Shown: in pieces, positions 10,638 through 17,378 of the stretch | How the letters are laid out: each line of letters opens with the position of its first letter | Position numbering within the stretch: position 1 is the first letter of the stretch | Source of the DNA: Dunaliella salina | Lineage: Eukaryota > Chlorophyta > Chlorophyceae > Chlamydomonadales > Dunaliellaceae | Direction: 5' to 3' | Assembly (NCBI GenBank): GCA_002284615.2 | Contig: MU069644.1 | Span: 345,395 to 366,061, forward strand | DNA: 20,667 nucleotides | The notes under the pieces: generated by a model | Told to the model about the DNA's origin: nothing | The model's input: the letters and a program-made list of their open reading frames with translations, nothing else | Database searches by the model: none | Position numbers and translations under genes: made by a program

Positions 10638-10804
10638 AGTGAGCCCTACCAAAGAAGGCTAGCTATGAGCAGCCCAGCTAATGAGGGTCCGGCGGGTCGT
10701 CAGCCATCCGTCCGGCTGCGCGCCTCGCTGTCTTGCAGGCAGCTGTAGACAGCTGTACGCAGCCCTCCCTGTAGCCCCCTCCCCCAAACCCCCATTGCTT
10801 ATGT

Positions 10805-10817
10805 TACAGGATTGGAT
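10805..10817. repeat. Target-site duplication, left copy (TACAGGATTGGAT)
   Basis: The same 13 bases are at 14295-14307 without mismatch. They bracket the plus-strand LINE at 10818-14294. Confidence 0.8.
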
Positions 10818-10847
10818 TCGTTAGTTACCCAAGAAAAAACTTGCGAG

Positions 10848-11321
10848 ACCCCTTGATTATGACATGCACTTCAAAGCATACTGGAGCCCTTTGGCTTGAC
10901 ACAGAGTTTTGGGGCCAACACTGATACGTTTGGAACCAAATTCACAGGCTCCTCCTTTTGCCATCCTCCATATGATGTCGAGTTCATCCACTACCTTGTA
11001 ATGCATGCCCTGTCTTCAATCACTATCACAACTACCCTAACGGCCGCCTTCATGCTCTTCCCCAGCCAGATGGGATGGACCAAAAAAGGATACATACGCT
11101 GGTTCACATGTTACCCAGACCATGCCACAATCCTAGCCAAATTCCCCTCAGGGTGCCTAACATTTCAGCCCCCCCAAGCCTACCTAACTCCTCTTGCTCC
11201 TCCTGCAAAAAGTATGAAACACATGCAACTTATTGCCATTTGGGACAATGAGGAAAAGCAAAAGCTCTTCCATAATAACCCAAATTGGCTTGAGGATTTA
11301 AAACAAGAGATCCATGTATGA
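10848..11321 (+). pseudogene. LINE element 2: FGA/HPP domain of unknown function (fragment)
   Basis: The reading starts RPLDYDMHFKAYWSPLA, then shifts frame at about 10895 into FGANTDTF and SFCHPPYD, LTAAFMLFPSQMGW and MQLIAIWD, and stops at 11321. The same module is in element 3 (FGAHTDAL, SFCHPPHD, ATFMLLPRW, MQLIVVWN) and in a fragment near 16900 (SFGHPFHN). The arrangement of an FGA..DA motif, an HPP(Y/H) motif and a strand ending in LPRW resembles motifs I and IV of amino-methyltransferase folds, but the usual D/NPPY is HPP(Y/H) here. Any methyltransferase relationship is inference. It lies directly before RNase H. Confidence 0.6.
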
Positions 11322-12393
11322 AAATTGGTGCCACAGAAGCAGTCAACAGGTTGCAGAAAATCAAAACACTATCCTCTCTTTTAAAGCAACCTGCACATGG
11401 AGGAAGAAATTTGCACTTTTGCATCATGACACGCACAACATTTTTGAAGTCTGCAGCCAACAAATAACCATCATACCTAACGTACAACCATACCTGCAAC
11501 CCCTCCAACCAAAGATCCCAGGCTGGCGACACCTAACATATATAGATGGCAGTGTCATAAGGTCCAACAACAAGAACGCAGCAAGTAGGAGCATCCCCTT
11601 TCATCCCGAAAGAAACTCCTCCTCTATAACTGTCACCTGCACAATAAATCCCAAGGGCAATGGTCCCACTTACACTATTAACAGAGCAGAGCTCGCTGCA
11701 ATTCTGATAGCTCTACAGCAAGGGCAAACTTCAATTGCGACTGACAGTTCTTCAGCACTTTATCAGATTAAAAACAAGCTTCTGAAAACCATGGATATGT
11801 CCACGCACTTACATACACCACTGCTCAAAGGAATCATAGCCTGCATTAATGCTTCAGAAGGCCCTGTCCACTTTTACAAAGTAAAATCACACTGTGGTAT
11901 CCTTGGTAATGAGAGCGCAGATGCCATTGCCCATCAAGCAGCTATGCTACCTGATGAAGCTAAAACCTCACCCAACCAGGCAGAAACTCCTTTCTTTCAT
12001 CTCTATTGGCTTGCTGCATCTGTCACAACACATTGCTCCCACACAGAATACTTGCCCCTTTCAAACCTCCAGAACAAACTGAAACAAGTAGTGCATGAAA
12101 AACACAAATTGGGCACAGCAAACCTCAGCACATATACCTACCAAAATTGGCAGAACCTGCTCAGAATGTCCAATGCTCACCCCGCCGCCAATCCAAAAAT
12201 TAGTAATGCTTTCTGGCACATGAAAGCTGTGACTCTCAAAGAACAAACCAATGTCCTCAAATATCGGACACCCTTTACAATGGCAGACATGCCAGACGCT
12301 TCAATGGCTACCCTGGGCCTTCTCTTTGCCCTCTTTGTGGTACACCTGACAGCACCTCCCATACCCTATTCAGATGCACTCACCCACAGATAA
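11314..12393 (+). pseudogene. LINE element 2: RNase H domain and linker, frame broken before the zinc finger
   Basis: This is a 359-codon open frame. The RNase H domain has all expected residues: YIDGS (Asp78), NRAELAA (Glu126), ATDSS (Asp144), KVKSHCGILGNESADAIA (His193, Asn199, Asp203). RNase H of this LINE type degrades RNA in the RNA/DNA hybrid. The linker continues to SNAFWHMKAVTLKEQ and KYRT. A 4-nt deletion relative to copies 0 and 1 (after the codons for RT, about 12272) then throws the frame, so the last 40 residues are out of frame. Read in the frame of 12327, the sequence gives TLYNGRHARRF and a CX2CX7HX4C finger (Cys codons 12327, 12336 and 12375, His codon 12360). It then continues through NRHHQAL. 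The previous frame ends in an 8-nt overlap at 11314-11321. Confidence 0.85.
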
Positions 12394-12618
12394 ACAGGAT
12401 GAATATCAATCGCCACCATCAAGCACTCAGCATCTGTGGTGAAGCAAAAAGCAAAGGAGACTTTGGATCTTACAACGTTTCTATAGATGCATGTAATGCA
12501 GAGCGACTACGCTCCCTGGATATGGAAATTCCAAAGACTGTACACCGACACATTCCACATTGGCTGTTTCCATCCAGGCAACGACCTTACACAAAGCTTA
12601 GTCACCCTAATGGTATTA
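12327..12618 (+). pseudogene. LINE element 2: zinc finger and start of the C-terminal domain, cut by an insertion
   Basis: The frame reads CPLCGTPDSTSHTLFRC, RMNINRHHQALSICGEAKSK, DFGSYNVSIDACNAERLRSL, HIPHWLFPSR and SHPNGI, and then runs into the tail of another LINE. The homologous frame in element 3 reads on without a break through SRPDGIIVLP. The continuation of this copy lies at 13787. Confidence 0.8.
12610..12618. repeat. Target-site duplication of the minus-strand insert, left copy
   Basis: ATGGTATTA at 12610-12618 matches ATGGCATTA at 13787-13795 with one mismatch. In the uninterrupted element 3 this place encodes DGI(I). Confidence 0.65.
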
Positions 12619-12644
12619 AAGAAAAGAAAAGAAAAGAAAAGTCT

Positions 12645-12696
12645 ACGCAAGCCAAAGGCCGCGTGCAATAAGGGAAGAACCCCTAACAAAAGTTAG
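12645..12696 (-). other. Paired 3'-UTR hairpins of LINE element 4
   Basis: H2 pairs ACGC (12645-12648) with GCGT (12661-12664) and GCC (12651-12653) with GGC (12657-12659). H1 pairs CTAAC (12683-12687) with GTTAG (12692-12696) across an AAAA loop. The sequences differ from those at 10579, but the two hairpins and their order beside the tail are the same. Confidence 0.6.
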
Positions 12697-13199
12697 AGGC
12701 CTCACCAGGGGGCCCTCCACCTAAACTAGATAAAACTAGCCTAGGAAAGAGCAAGAGACAAAACTAATGGGGATCCGGAGGATTGCTTGTCATGACCCTA
12801 AGCGCTCGGACTCTCCTTCTTCCATCCTCAGCCGCCTCTGCGCGCCCAGCAAACCCCCTCCCAGATGCCCCCTGAAAGCAAAGTGCATGTCTAGTGTTAA
12901 TGATGGTGGATAACCTTTGGATGGCATGGTCTCTAAGCTGGGATGCTAGCAATTTATCTTTTGTTTGGTCAGGCCCAGATTTATAAGAGGTGAAATTGTA
13001 TAATCATTGTTAATTGTGCCACCTATACCAACTAAGATGATGTGCAAAGTCACTTTGTTATTCCTGTTTGGGTTTCTTAAGCTGCGTGTTTTAAATCTGC
13101 TCATGACGTGGGAATGTTGAGCCTGCGCACGTTCTGAAGTGATGAAGGGATTTGTGTCAGGGCAGAACTCAAGTTCAACGAGGTGGATGTCCCTATCTT

Positions 13200-13716
13200 G
13201 TGGGGGTTGACATGCTCATTTGTTTTTGTGTCAATTTTACTGTTGGTGACCAATTAGTTAGGTTGTTATAGGGTTTTTTGGGTAATGATTTTCCCTGGAC
13301 CTCTATATAGAGGTCAACATATATGTTGAGAATTGTTACGTTCTACATTCTGCTTTCCACATGCAGTGCCATCTGGATATGATGTAGTAGAACATCTCAA
13401 CCTTTTATGTGTAAAGGAGTGATGGCGTGAGACCAAGCAAGCCCTGGGGAGAGGGCAAGGATGGAGCAGCAGCGTGGCAATCAGGGAAGTGTGGCAAAGA
13501 GAGCACAAGAGAGTATGCCTGAGTGTGGCAGGCATTGCAAGAAATATGCTGCTGTTTATTGTAGCCCACTGTCCTCTGATAGAGGGTCACTCCACCTTGG
13601 ACGAAGAAGATGGTGGTGCGGAGGCAGGCCACACACTGCCGTGACCAGTAAACCACACCACCATCAACCCAACACAAAATTCCTTAAAGTGATTGATTCG
13701 TGTTGCCAAGTTAGTA
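13200..13716. mobile_element. 517-bp palindrome-rich insert inside LINE element 4
   Basis: The C-terminal domain of element 4 stops at CCCTATCTT (13191-13199) and resumes after GTATATCTT (to 13722), compared with the continuous copy at 9130-9170. TATCTT is present on both sides (13194-13199 and 13717-13722) and is a candidate target duplication. The insert contains an 18-bp perfect palindrome, an adjacent 14-bp palindrome and a 77-nt hairpin. No open frame has a known motif, and no terminal inverted repeat or poly-A tail is clear. The element type is not recognised. Confidence 0.6.
13298..13401. other. Cluster of palindromes and hairpin
   Basis: GACCTCTATATAGAGGTC (13298-13315) and CAACATATATGTTG (13315-13328) are perfect palindromes sharing one base. 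A hairpin follows: GTTGAGA (13325-13331) pairs with TCTCAAC (13395-13401), and GTTCTAC (13340-13346) with GTAGAAC (13387-13393). Both palindromes have TATA-like cores, so a promoter is one possible reading. Confidence 0.65.
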
Positions 13717-13786
13717 TATCTTACAGGACGTGATCTGCGCATGACAGGGGATCTTGGAAGGATCAAGGTGGGCTTGTCTGCCTGGG

Positions 13787-14175
13787 ATGGCATTATAGTT
13801 TTACCCCTTGAAGGCAGAGACTCCACACATCACCCGCAGGATATGAATCCCAGAGACAGAGATATCCACTTCATTGAGCTCACATTCTGTTCTGACACCA
13901 AACCCAAACAAACTCTCCACACTGCGCAAAATCAGCACAAACACACCATTGAAAGCTCACGCACAAGATCTCTTCAAGGCACACACCGCAATAACAGAGT
14001 CACACTACATACCATACTAATTGAAGTTGCAGGAACTATCTCCAATCCCTACACTATTGATCCCCTCTGCAAACTTGGCCTAACCAAAGACGAAGCTCAC
14101 AAAACCGCCAAAGAACTCCACTTTCATGCTGTAAAAAAAAATCCACGACACCAAAAATGCCATCCAATTCAGTAA
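13787..14175 (+). pseudogene. LINE element 2: C-terminal PD...E-type domain and end of the reading frame
   Basis: After the insert the frame gives DGIIVLPLEGRD, NPRDRDIHFIELTFCSDTKP, AQNQHKHTI, HRNNRVTLHTILIEVAGTI, LCKLGLTKDEAHKTAKELHF, HAVKK and a stop at about 14173. It is closely similar to element 3 (14650-15168, minus strand). The PDGI...IELK pattern of element 3 resembles the PD-(D/E)XK nuclease signature of restriction-like endonucleases, but here the Lys position is Thr. No stop interrupts this part. A nuclease role is inference. Confidence 0.7.
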
Positions 14176-14219
14176 CAAGCAATGGCCTATATAGCTAGCC
14201 TTCTTTGGTGGGGCTCACT

Positions 14220-14278
14220 GTAAGTGCCAGTGCTAACTGTTGGGTGTTTCCTTAATGAACGCTGGTAAGTACCAGCGT
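14220..14278 (+). other. Paired 3'-UTR hairpins H1 and H2 of LINE element 2
   Basis: H1 is GTAAG (14220-14224) with CTAAC (14233-14237), one mismatch. H2 is ACGCTGG (14259-14265) with CCAGCGT (14272-14278), a perfect 7 bp. The tail starts directly after it. A position next to the tail is where LINE reverse transcriptases of the stringent type bind their RNA, and these hairpins are candidates for that role. Confidence 0.65.
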
Positions 14279-14294
14279 AGACTTTACTTTACTC

Positions 14295-14307
14295 TACAGG
14301 ATTGGAT
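14295..14307. repeat. Target-site duplication, right copy (TACAGGATTGGAT)
   Basis: Identical to 10805-10817. It marks the 3' border of the plus-strand LINE. Confidence 0.8.
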
Positions 14308-14373
14308 GGCATTTTTGGTGTCGTGAATTTTTGTTGATTTTTTGGTAGGGACTCTACAGCGTGATAGTGGAGT

Positions 14374-14432
14374 GGAGGAGTGGAGGAGTGGAGGAGGAGG
14401 AGTGGAGTGGATAGTGGAGTGGAGGAGAGGGG
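14374..14432 (+). repeat. GGAGT/GGAGG minisatellite
   Basis: Imperfect tandem units of GGAGT and GGAGG directly follow the left target duplication TGGAGT. They may have expanded from it. Confidence 0.8.
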
Positions 14433-14478
14433 TTACCCCGGAAACGTCCAAGACTGGATTTCTACGGATTTTTGACCG

Positions 14479-14531
14479 TAGCCAAACGGGTGAAACGTGG
14501 CCCGGGACGCAGGAGGTCCGGGGTTCGACCC
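14479..14531 (+). promoter_or_regulatory. Pol III internal promoter (A box and B box) of a tRNA-like sequence
   Basis: TAGCCAAACGGG (14479-14490) fits the A-box consensus TRGCNNARYNGG. GGTTCGACCC (14522-14531) fits the B box GGTTCGANNCC over its visible part. The 31-nt gap is usual for a tRNA. GCCA (14481-14484) can pair with TGGC (14498-14501) as a D stem, but the T stem is poor and the acceptor arms do not pair properly. This is a tRNA-derived head, not a functional tRNA. Confidence 0.6.
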
Positions 14532-15960
14532 TGGGTACCGGTGAGAATTTGCCTTGAGCAAGCGGGTCCTTCCCTCAATCAATGCTATCGGACGATTTCT
14601 AATAGCGTAGCTTTTCCTTTTCCTGGAGTTCTTTGGCAGTTTTGTAAGCTTAGTCTTTTGTCAGGCCAAGTTTGCAGAGGGGATCGTTAGTGTAGGGATT
14701 GAAGGTAGTTCCAGCAAATCCAATTAGTATGGTATGTAGTGTGACTCTGTTATTGCGGTGCGTGCCCCAAAGAGATCTTGTGCACAAGCCTGCAATGGTG
14801 TGTTTGTGCTGATTTTGCGCAGTGAGGAGAGTATGTTTGGGTTTGGTGTCATAACAAGGTTTGAGCTCAATGAGGTGGATATCTCTGTCTCTGGGATTCA
14901 TATCCTGCGGGTGACGTGTGGAGTCTCTGCCTTCAAAGGGTAAAACTATAATGCCATCAGGGCGACTGAGCTTTGTGTGTGGTGGTTGCCTGGATAGAAA
15001 CAGCCAATGTGGAATGTGTCGGTGTACAGTATTTGAAATTTCCATATCCAGGGAGCGTAGCCTCCCTGTATTGCATGCATCTATGGAGACGATGTAAGAT
15101 CCAAAGTCTCCTCTTCTTATTGCTTCACCGCAGGTGCTGAGTGCTTGATGGTGGCGAGTGATATTCATTCTGTTTATCCGTGGGTGAGTGCACCTGAGAA
15201 GGGTATGGGAGGCGCTATCAGGTGTACCACAAAGAGGGCAAAGATAAAGCCCAGGGTAGCTACTGAGGCGTCTGGCATGTTTGCCATTGTACAGGGTGTC
15301 CGTTCTCTGGCATTAGGATTCCAGACAACAATTAGTTGCATGGGATAAGAAGGTAGGGTAGGGTTAGGAAGGGTATTAAACCAGTGTTGGAGTGTTTGGA
15401 ATCGGATGCTTTTGGCACGTAATTTGGCAAGCACTTTTGCAAGATCTGGGTAATTGTTAAGCCAACTCATGAATGCCATGCAGCTGAAGCCTCTCCAGCG
15501 GGGCAGGAGCATGAAGGTGGCAACTGCTTCTGTGGTTTGGAGGGAGGAGTGCACTGCATGGCGCAGGAGTCTAGATATAAGTTCGTTGTCATGAGGGGGA
15601 TGGCAAAAGGAGAAGCCATTGAGGCGCACAGAGAGGGCGTCTGTGTGTGCTCCAAAAACCTGGTCACAGCAGCTTGCGCTGAAATTAGTGTTTAGGGTAC
15701 CTTCAAATTCAAGAGGGTTGGAAAACCTCTCTGTTGAGACCAACTTTGAGCACCATTCATGTAGGGCTGAACGAATGTGAGGAGGTGTGATCAGCATGTT
15801 AGAGTGAGGATCTTTTTTTGTTTTTGGTAGAGAGATGTTTTGGTTGAGCCTTTTGGCGTGAGAGTAGTCCCATAATTTCTGATGCAAAATCCTGGAGGGT
15901 GGCTGGATGGTGGCATGGATGCCGGCCTTTTTGGCTGCTTGATCCAATGAGTGACATTTG

Positions 15961-16790
15961 GATCACCAGACTTTCCATGATCAATGAGCTCATATCTGCA
16001 GATTCAGATGGTTGTGCAAAATGTTCTTGACACCATAACAGGCACACCTATTGAAGTGAGGAAAAACATGCAGTGGAAATGCAAGAGCTGGGAGGGCACC
16101 TGTCACATGAAAATCCAACCATTTCAAACCTTTCCCATTCTAACATTAGCTTGATTGCTATACCTTTCTTTGGGATGTTTTGGACTACAAATAATAATGT
16201 TGCGTCCTCTGACAAATGCTGTCATTAAAAAGCTGCTGGCTTGAAGCGATCCAATACGTATCTTGTCTGATCTTCAAACCTTTTTTCATCGCGTTATTAA
16301 CAGTGCAGCCAAGTAGTCGTGCACTGACTGAAGGCTTCTTTCTGTAAGCCTGTGACCTGTATCCAGTCTGTACAAGGAAAATGCCCCACAGTCAGCACCA
16401 ACACGAACAGCAGTGAACATTTTCCAGCAACCCTGTTGGAATCCAGCGTAGACATTCATGGCGTCCTTTTTAAAAAGCGGTGGTCTACTTGATAAACAAG
16501 TGTAGCTCCTGGAAAAACAGACATGATTGTTCTGCGCAGATATGCTCCAACAACATCTGTCTCGCACAGTTTCATCAATCACCAGACCACAACAGACATG
16601 ATTCGTTATGGATTTTCTAGTTCAAGCTTTGTGAGTTGAGCTTTTTCTTCTTGGGCAGGTCTGGTTACAGACCTCAGTGTTCCGCTCAGATGCCCTTGTA
16701 GGCGGATATAGCAATGTAAGCTTACCTTACCTGCACAGATATGTCAAATAATTGTTACCTTTGCACCTTCATTCTCTTCGCTGTCATCAC
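15961..16790. other. Stretch without a confidently recognised gene
   Basis: The left 90 bp may still be the 5' edge of LINE element 3. A minus-strand open frame of 98 codons (16582-16286) has no motif known to me. A perfect 6-bp hairpin AGGTCT/AGACCT is at about 16657-16674, next to the repeat that recurs at the window's end. Confidence 0.4.
16675..16719. repeat. 45-bp dispersed repeat, copy A
   Basis: The segment with TTCCGCTCAGATGCCC, TTGTAGGCGGATATAGC and AATGTAA matches 20622-20667 closely. Inside it TCCGC and GCGGA can form a stem of 5 bp. The function is unknown. Confidence 0.7.
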
Positions 16791-16794
16791 CTAC

Positions 16795-16803
16795 ATCATC
16801 GAT

Positions 16804-16835
<32 letters not shown>

Positions 16836-16836
16836 T
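16795..16836. repeat. ATC trinucleotide microsatellite
   Basis: About twelve ATC (CAT) units lie in a row with one GAT interruption near the start. They directly adjoin a LINE fragment on the right. Confidence 0.9.
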
Positions 16837-16844
16837 GTTCCGTG

Positions 16845-17010
16845 CCAGGACTTGCGAAGTACTACTCTAATAGATAACATCACGCTCTCCTGATGACGCA
16901 GGGCCAGAGTCATGGCCACCTCATTGTGAAATGGGTGACCAAAAGACATCCCAGAGAATTTGGATGAGAGGGAATTGTGGTAGTGCACCAAACAGAATGT
17001 CGCGGGGGTC
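16845..17010 (-). pseudogene. LINE fragment: FGA/HPP domain
   Basis: On the minus strand FGALPQF is followed, in another frame, by SSKFSGMSFGHPFHNEVAMT and LALRHQESV. This aligns with SVRLNGFSFCHPPHDNELIS and LLRHAV of element 3. The frame is broken and the fragment ends at the ATC microsatellite. It could be an upstream part of one of the neighbouring minus-strand copies. Confidence 0.5.
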
Positions 17011-17079
17011 AGAGCTCCAGTAACGCTGGTGCTGAGGGTTAGAACCTAAGGGAGGTCATTGAGTTGATAGGCCTGAATT

Positions 17080-17335
17080 GTGCTCTTTCTCAACGAGTCT
17101 TTGTCCTTGAATGCCATGGCAGTGCCCCTGCTGACTGCTTTCAAAATCATTTCACTGCCAGTGGCAACGCCGTGGCGCCGAGTTACCACGTCACGTGGAT
17201 GACAAGGCAGTGGCAACCTGAGAGCATGTAGAGAGGGCTATCCTTATAATGGCCTCCTGAAAGAGGGCATGTAATGCCAAAGCAGACATGTGCTTTTGAT
17301 TAAAAAGGGTACACAAGTGCGACAATACGTTTTAA
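17080..17335 (-). pseudogene. LINE fragment: zinc-finger region
   Basis: On the minus strand LCTLFNQKHMSAL matches the TLYNQKHA block before the zinc finger, and TRRHGVATGSEMILKAVSRG matches the block after it. The finger itself is decayed. At DNA level the plus strand GCAACCTGAGAGCATGTAGAGAG resembles 7151-7175 of copy 0. The tail of another minus-strand LINE abuts it at 17336. Confidence 0.55.
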
Positions 17336-17378
17336 TAGAAAGAAAGAAAAAAGAAAGAAAAGAGAAAGAAAAGAAAAA
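17336..17378 (-). repeat. GAAA/GAAAA purine tract, tail of the LINE fragment
   Basis: Irregular GAAA and GAAAA units sit directly beside the LINE 3' UTR, as at 12619-12640. Confidence 0.8.

Larger units (their letters stand above)
10561..10817 (-). mobile_element. Separated 3' UTR and tail of LINE element 3
   Basis: Read on the minus strand, the sequence begins CCAATCCTGTA at 10815 and runs through the TAGCTAGCCTTCTTTGG block, hairpins H1 and H2 and a short tail to about 10561. Element 3 at 14295 stops within the same ATCCAATCCTGTA. The 13-bp TACAGGATTGGAT occurs at 10805-10817 and again at 14295-14307, on either side of the plus-strand element. This piece is therefore best read as the 3' end of element 3, cut off by that insertion. 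Confidence 0.75.
12619..13786 (-). mobile_element. LINE element 4 (minus strand), 3' fragment nested in element 2
   Basis: On the minus strand the element starts at 13786 within the C-terminal domain, so it is strongly 5'-truncated. After a 517-bp foreign insert (13200-13716) it resumes with DRDIHLVELEFCPDT, AQAQHSHV, NRNNKVTLHIILVGIGGTI and LINLGLTKQK (13194 to about 12960). It then shifts frame into HAIQRLSTIINTRHAL and ends NPPDPH with a stop at 12764. The 3' UTR carries both hairpins and a TTTTC-repeat tail (plus strand GAAAA units, 12619-12640). The whole insert is flanked by ATGGYATTA. Confidence 0.8.
10818..14294 (+). mobile_element. LINE element 2 (plus strand), 5'-truncated and interrupted
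   Basis: The insertion runs from the base after the left target duplication to the end of a CTTTACTTTACTC tail at 14294. It lacks apurinic endonuclease and reverse-transcriptase domains, so it is 5'-truncated within the domain before RNase H. Its content in order is the FGA/HPP domain, RNase H, zinc finger, the start of the C-terminal domain (to 12618), a foreign minus-strand copy (12619-13786), the rest of the C-terminal domain (13787-14175), and a 3' UTR with hairpins and tail. The perfect 13-bp target duplication means it is young relative to its host copy, although its own reading frame is already broken. Confidence 0.85.
14374..14623 (+). mobile_element. SINE-like element with tRNA-like head and LINE-like tail
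   Basis: The insert interrupts element 3 between matches to GTGATAGTGGAGT and TGGAGTTCTTTGGC. TGGAGT (14368-14373 and 14624-14629) is the candidate target duplication. The 5' part is a GGAGT/GGAGG minisatellite (to about 14432). The middle has Pol III A and B boxes. The 3' end has a stem GCTAT (14584-14588) with ATAGC (14602-14606), then GTAG and CTTTTCCTTTTCC. The LINE copies end in the same way, hairpin then GTAGACTTTTC, which is how a SINE borrows LINE machinery. It encodes no protein. Confidence 0.65.
14295..15960 (-). pseudogene. LINE element 3 (minus strand): FGA/HPP domain joined to zinc finger, RNase H deleted
   Basis: From 15947 downwards one frame of 257 codons reads WDYSHAKRLNQ, FSNPLEFEG, FGAHTDAL, SFCHPPHD, ATFMLLPRW and MQLIVVWNPN. 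It then jumps to RERTPCTMANMP, skipping the roughly 1 kb that encodes RNase H in element 2. The 4-nt deletion before the finger is shared with element 2. In the other frame follow CPLCGTPDSASHTLLRC and, from 15168 to 14650, RHHQALSTCGEA, HIPHWLFLSR, SRPDGIIVLP, RDIHLIELKPCYDTKP, NRVTLHTILIGFAGT and LGLTKD. After a SINE-like insert (14374-14623) it resumes and reaches 14295, where element 2 cut it. Its 3' end is at 10561-10817. The 5' limit is uncertain and could reach about 16045. Confidence 0.82.

Noticed and set aside
12270..12285. Programmed -1 frameshift (CCCTTTA) linking RNase H to the zinc finger
   Set aside because: The heptamer is not in the needed phase, element 3 has CCCTGTA instead, and copies 0 and 1 are in frame here, so a deletion explains it better.
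14472..14542. A functional tRNA gene
   Set aside because: A and B boxes are present, but the acceptor arms and T stem do not pair properly and no anticodon arm fits, so it is only tRNA-like.
10540..16060. CTATTGA near 10548 and 16050 as the target duplication of LINE element 3
   Set aside because: Only seven bases match, and the 5' end of element 3 is not fixed well enough to rule out coincidence.
16286..16582. 98-codon minus-strand open frame as a host gene
   Set aside because: No family motif, no splice pattern that extends it and no second copy was seen; it may be chance.
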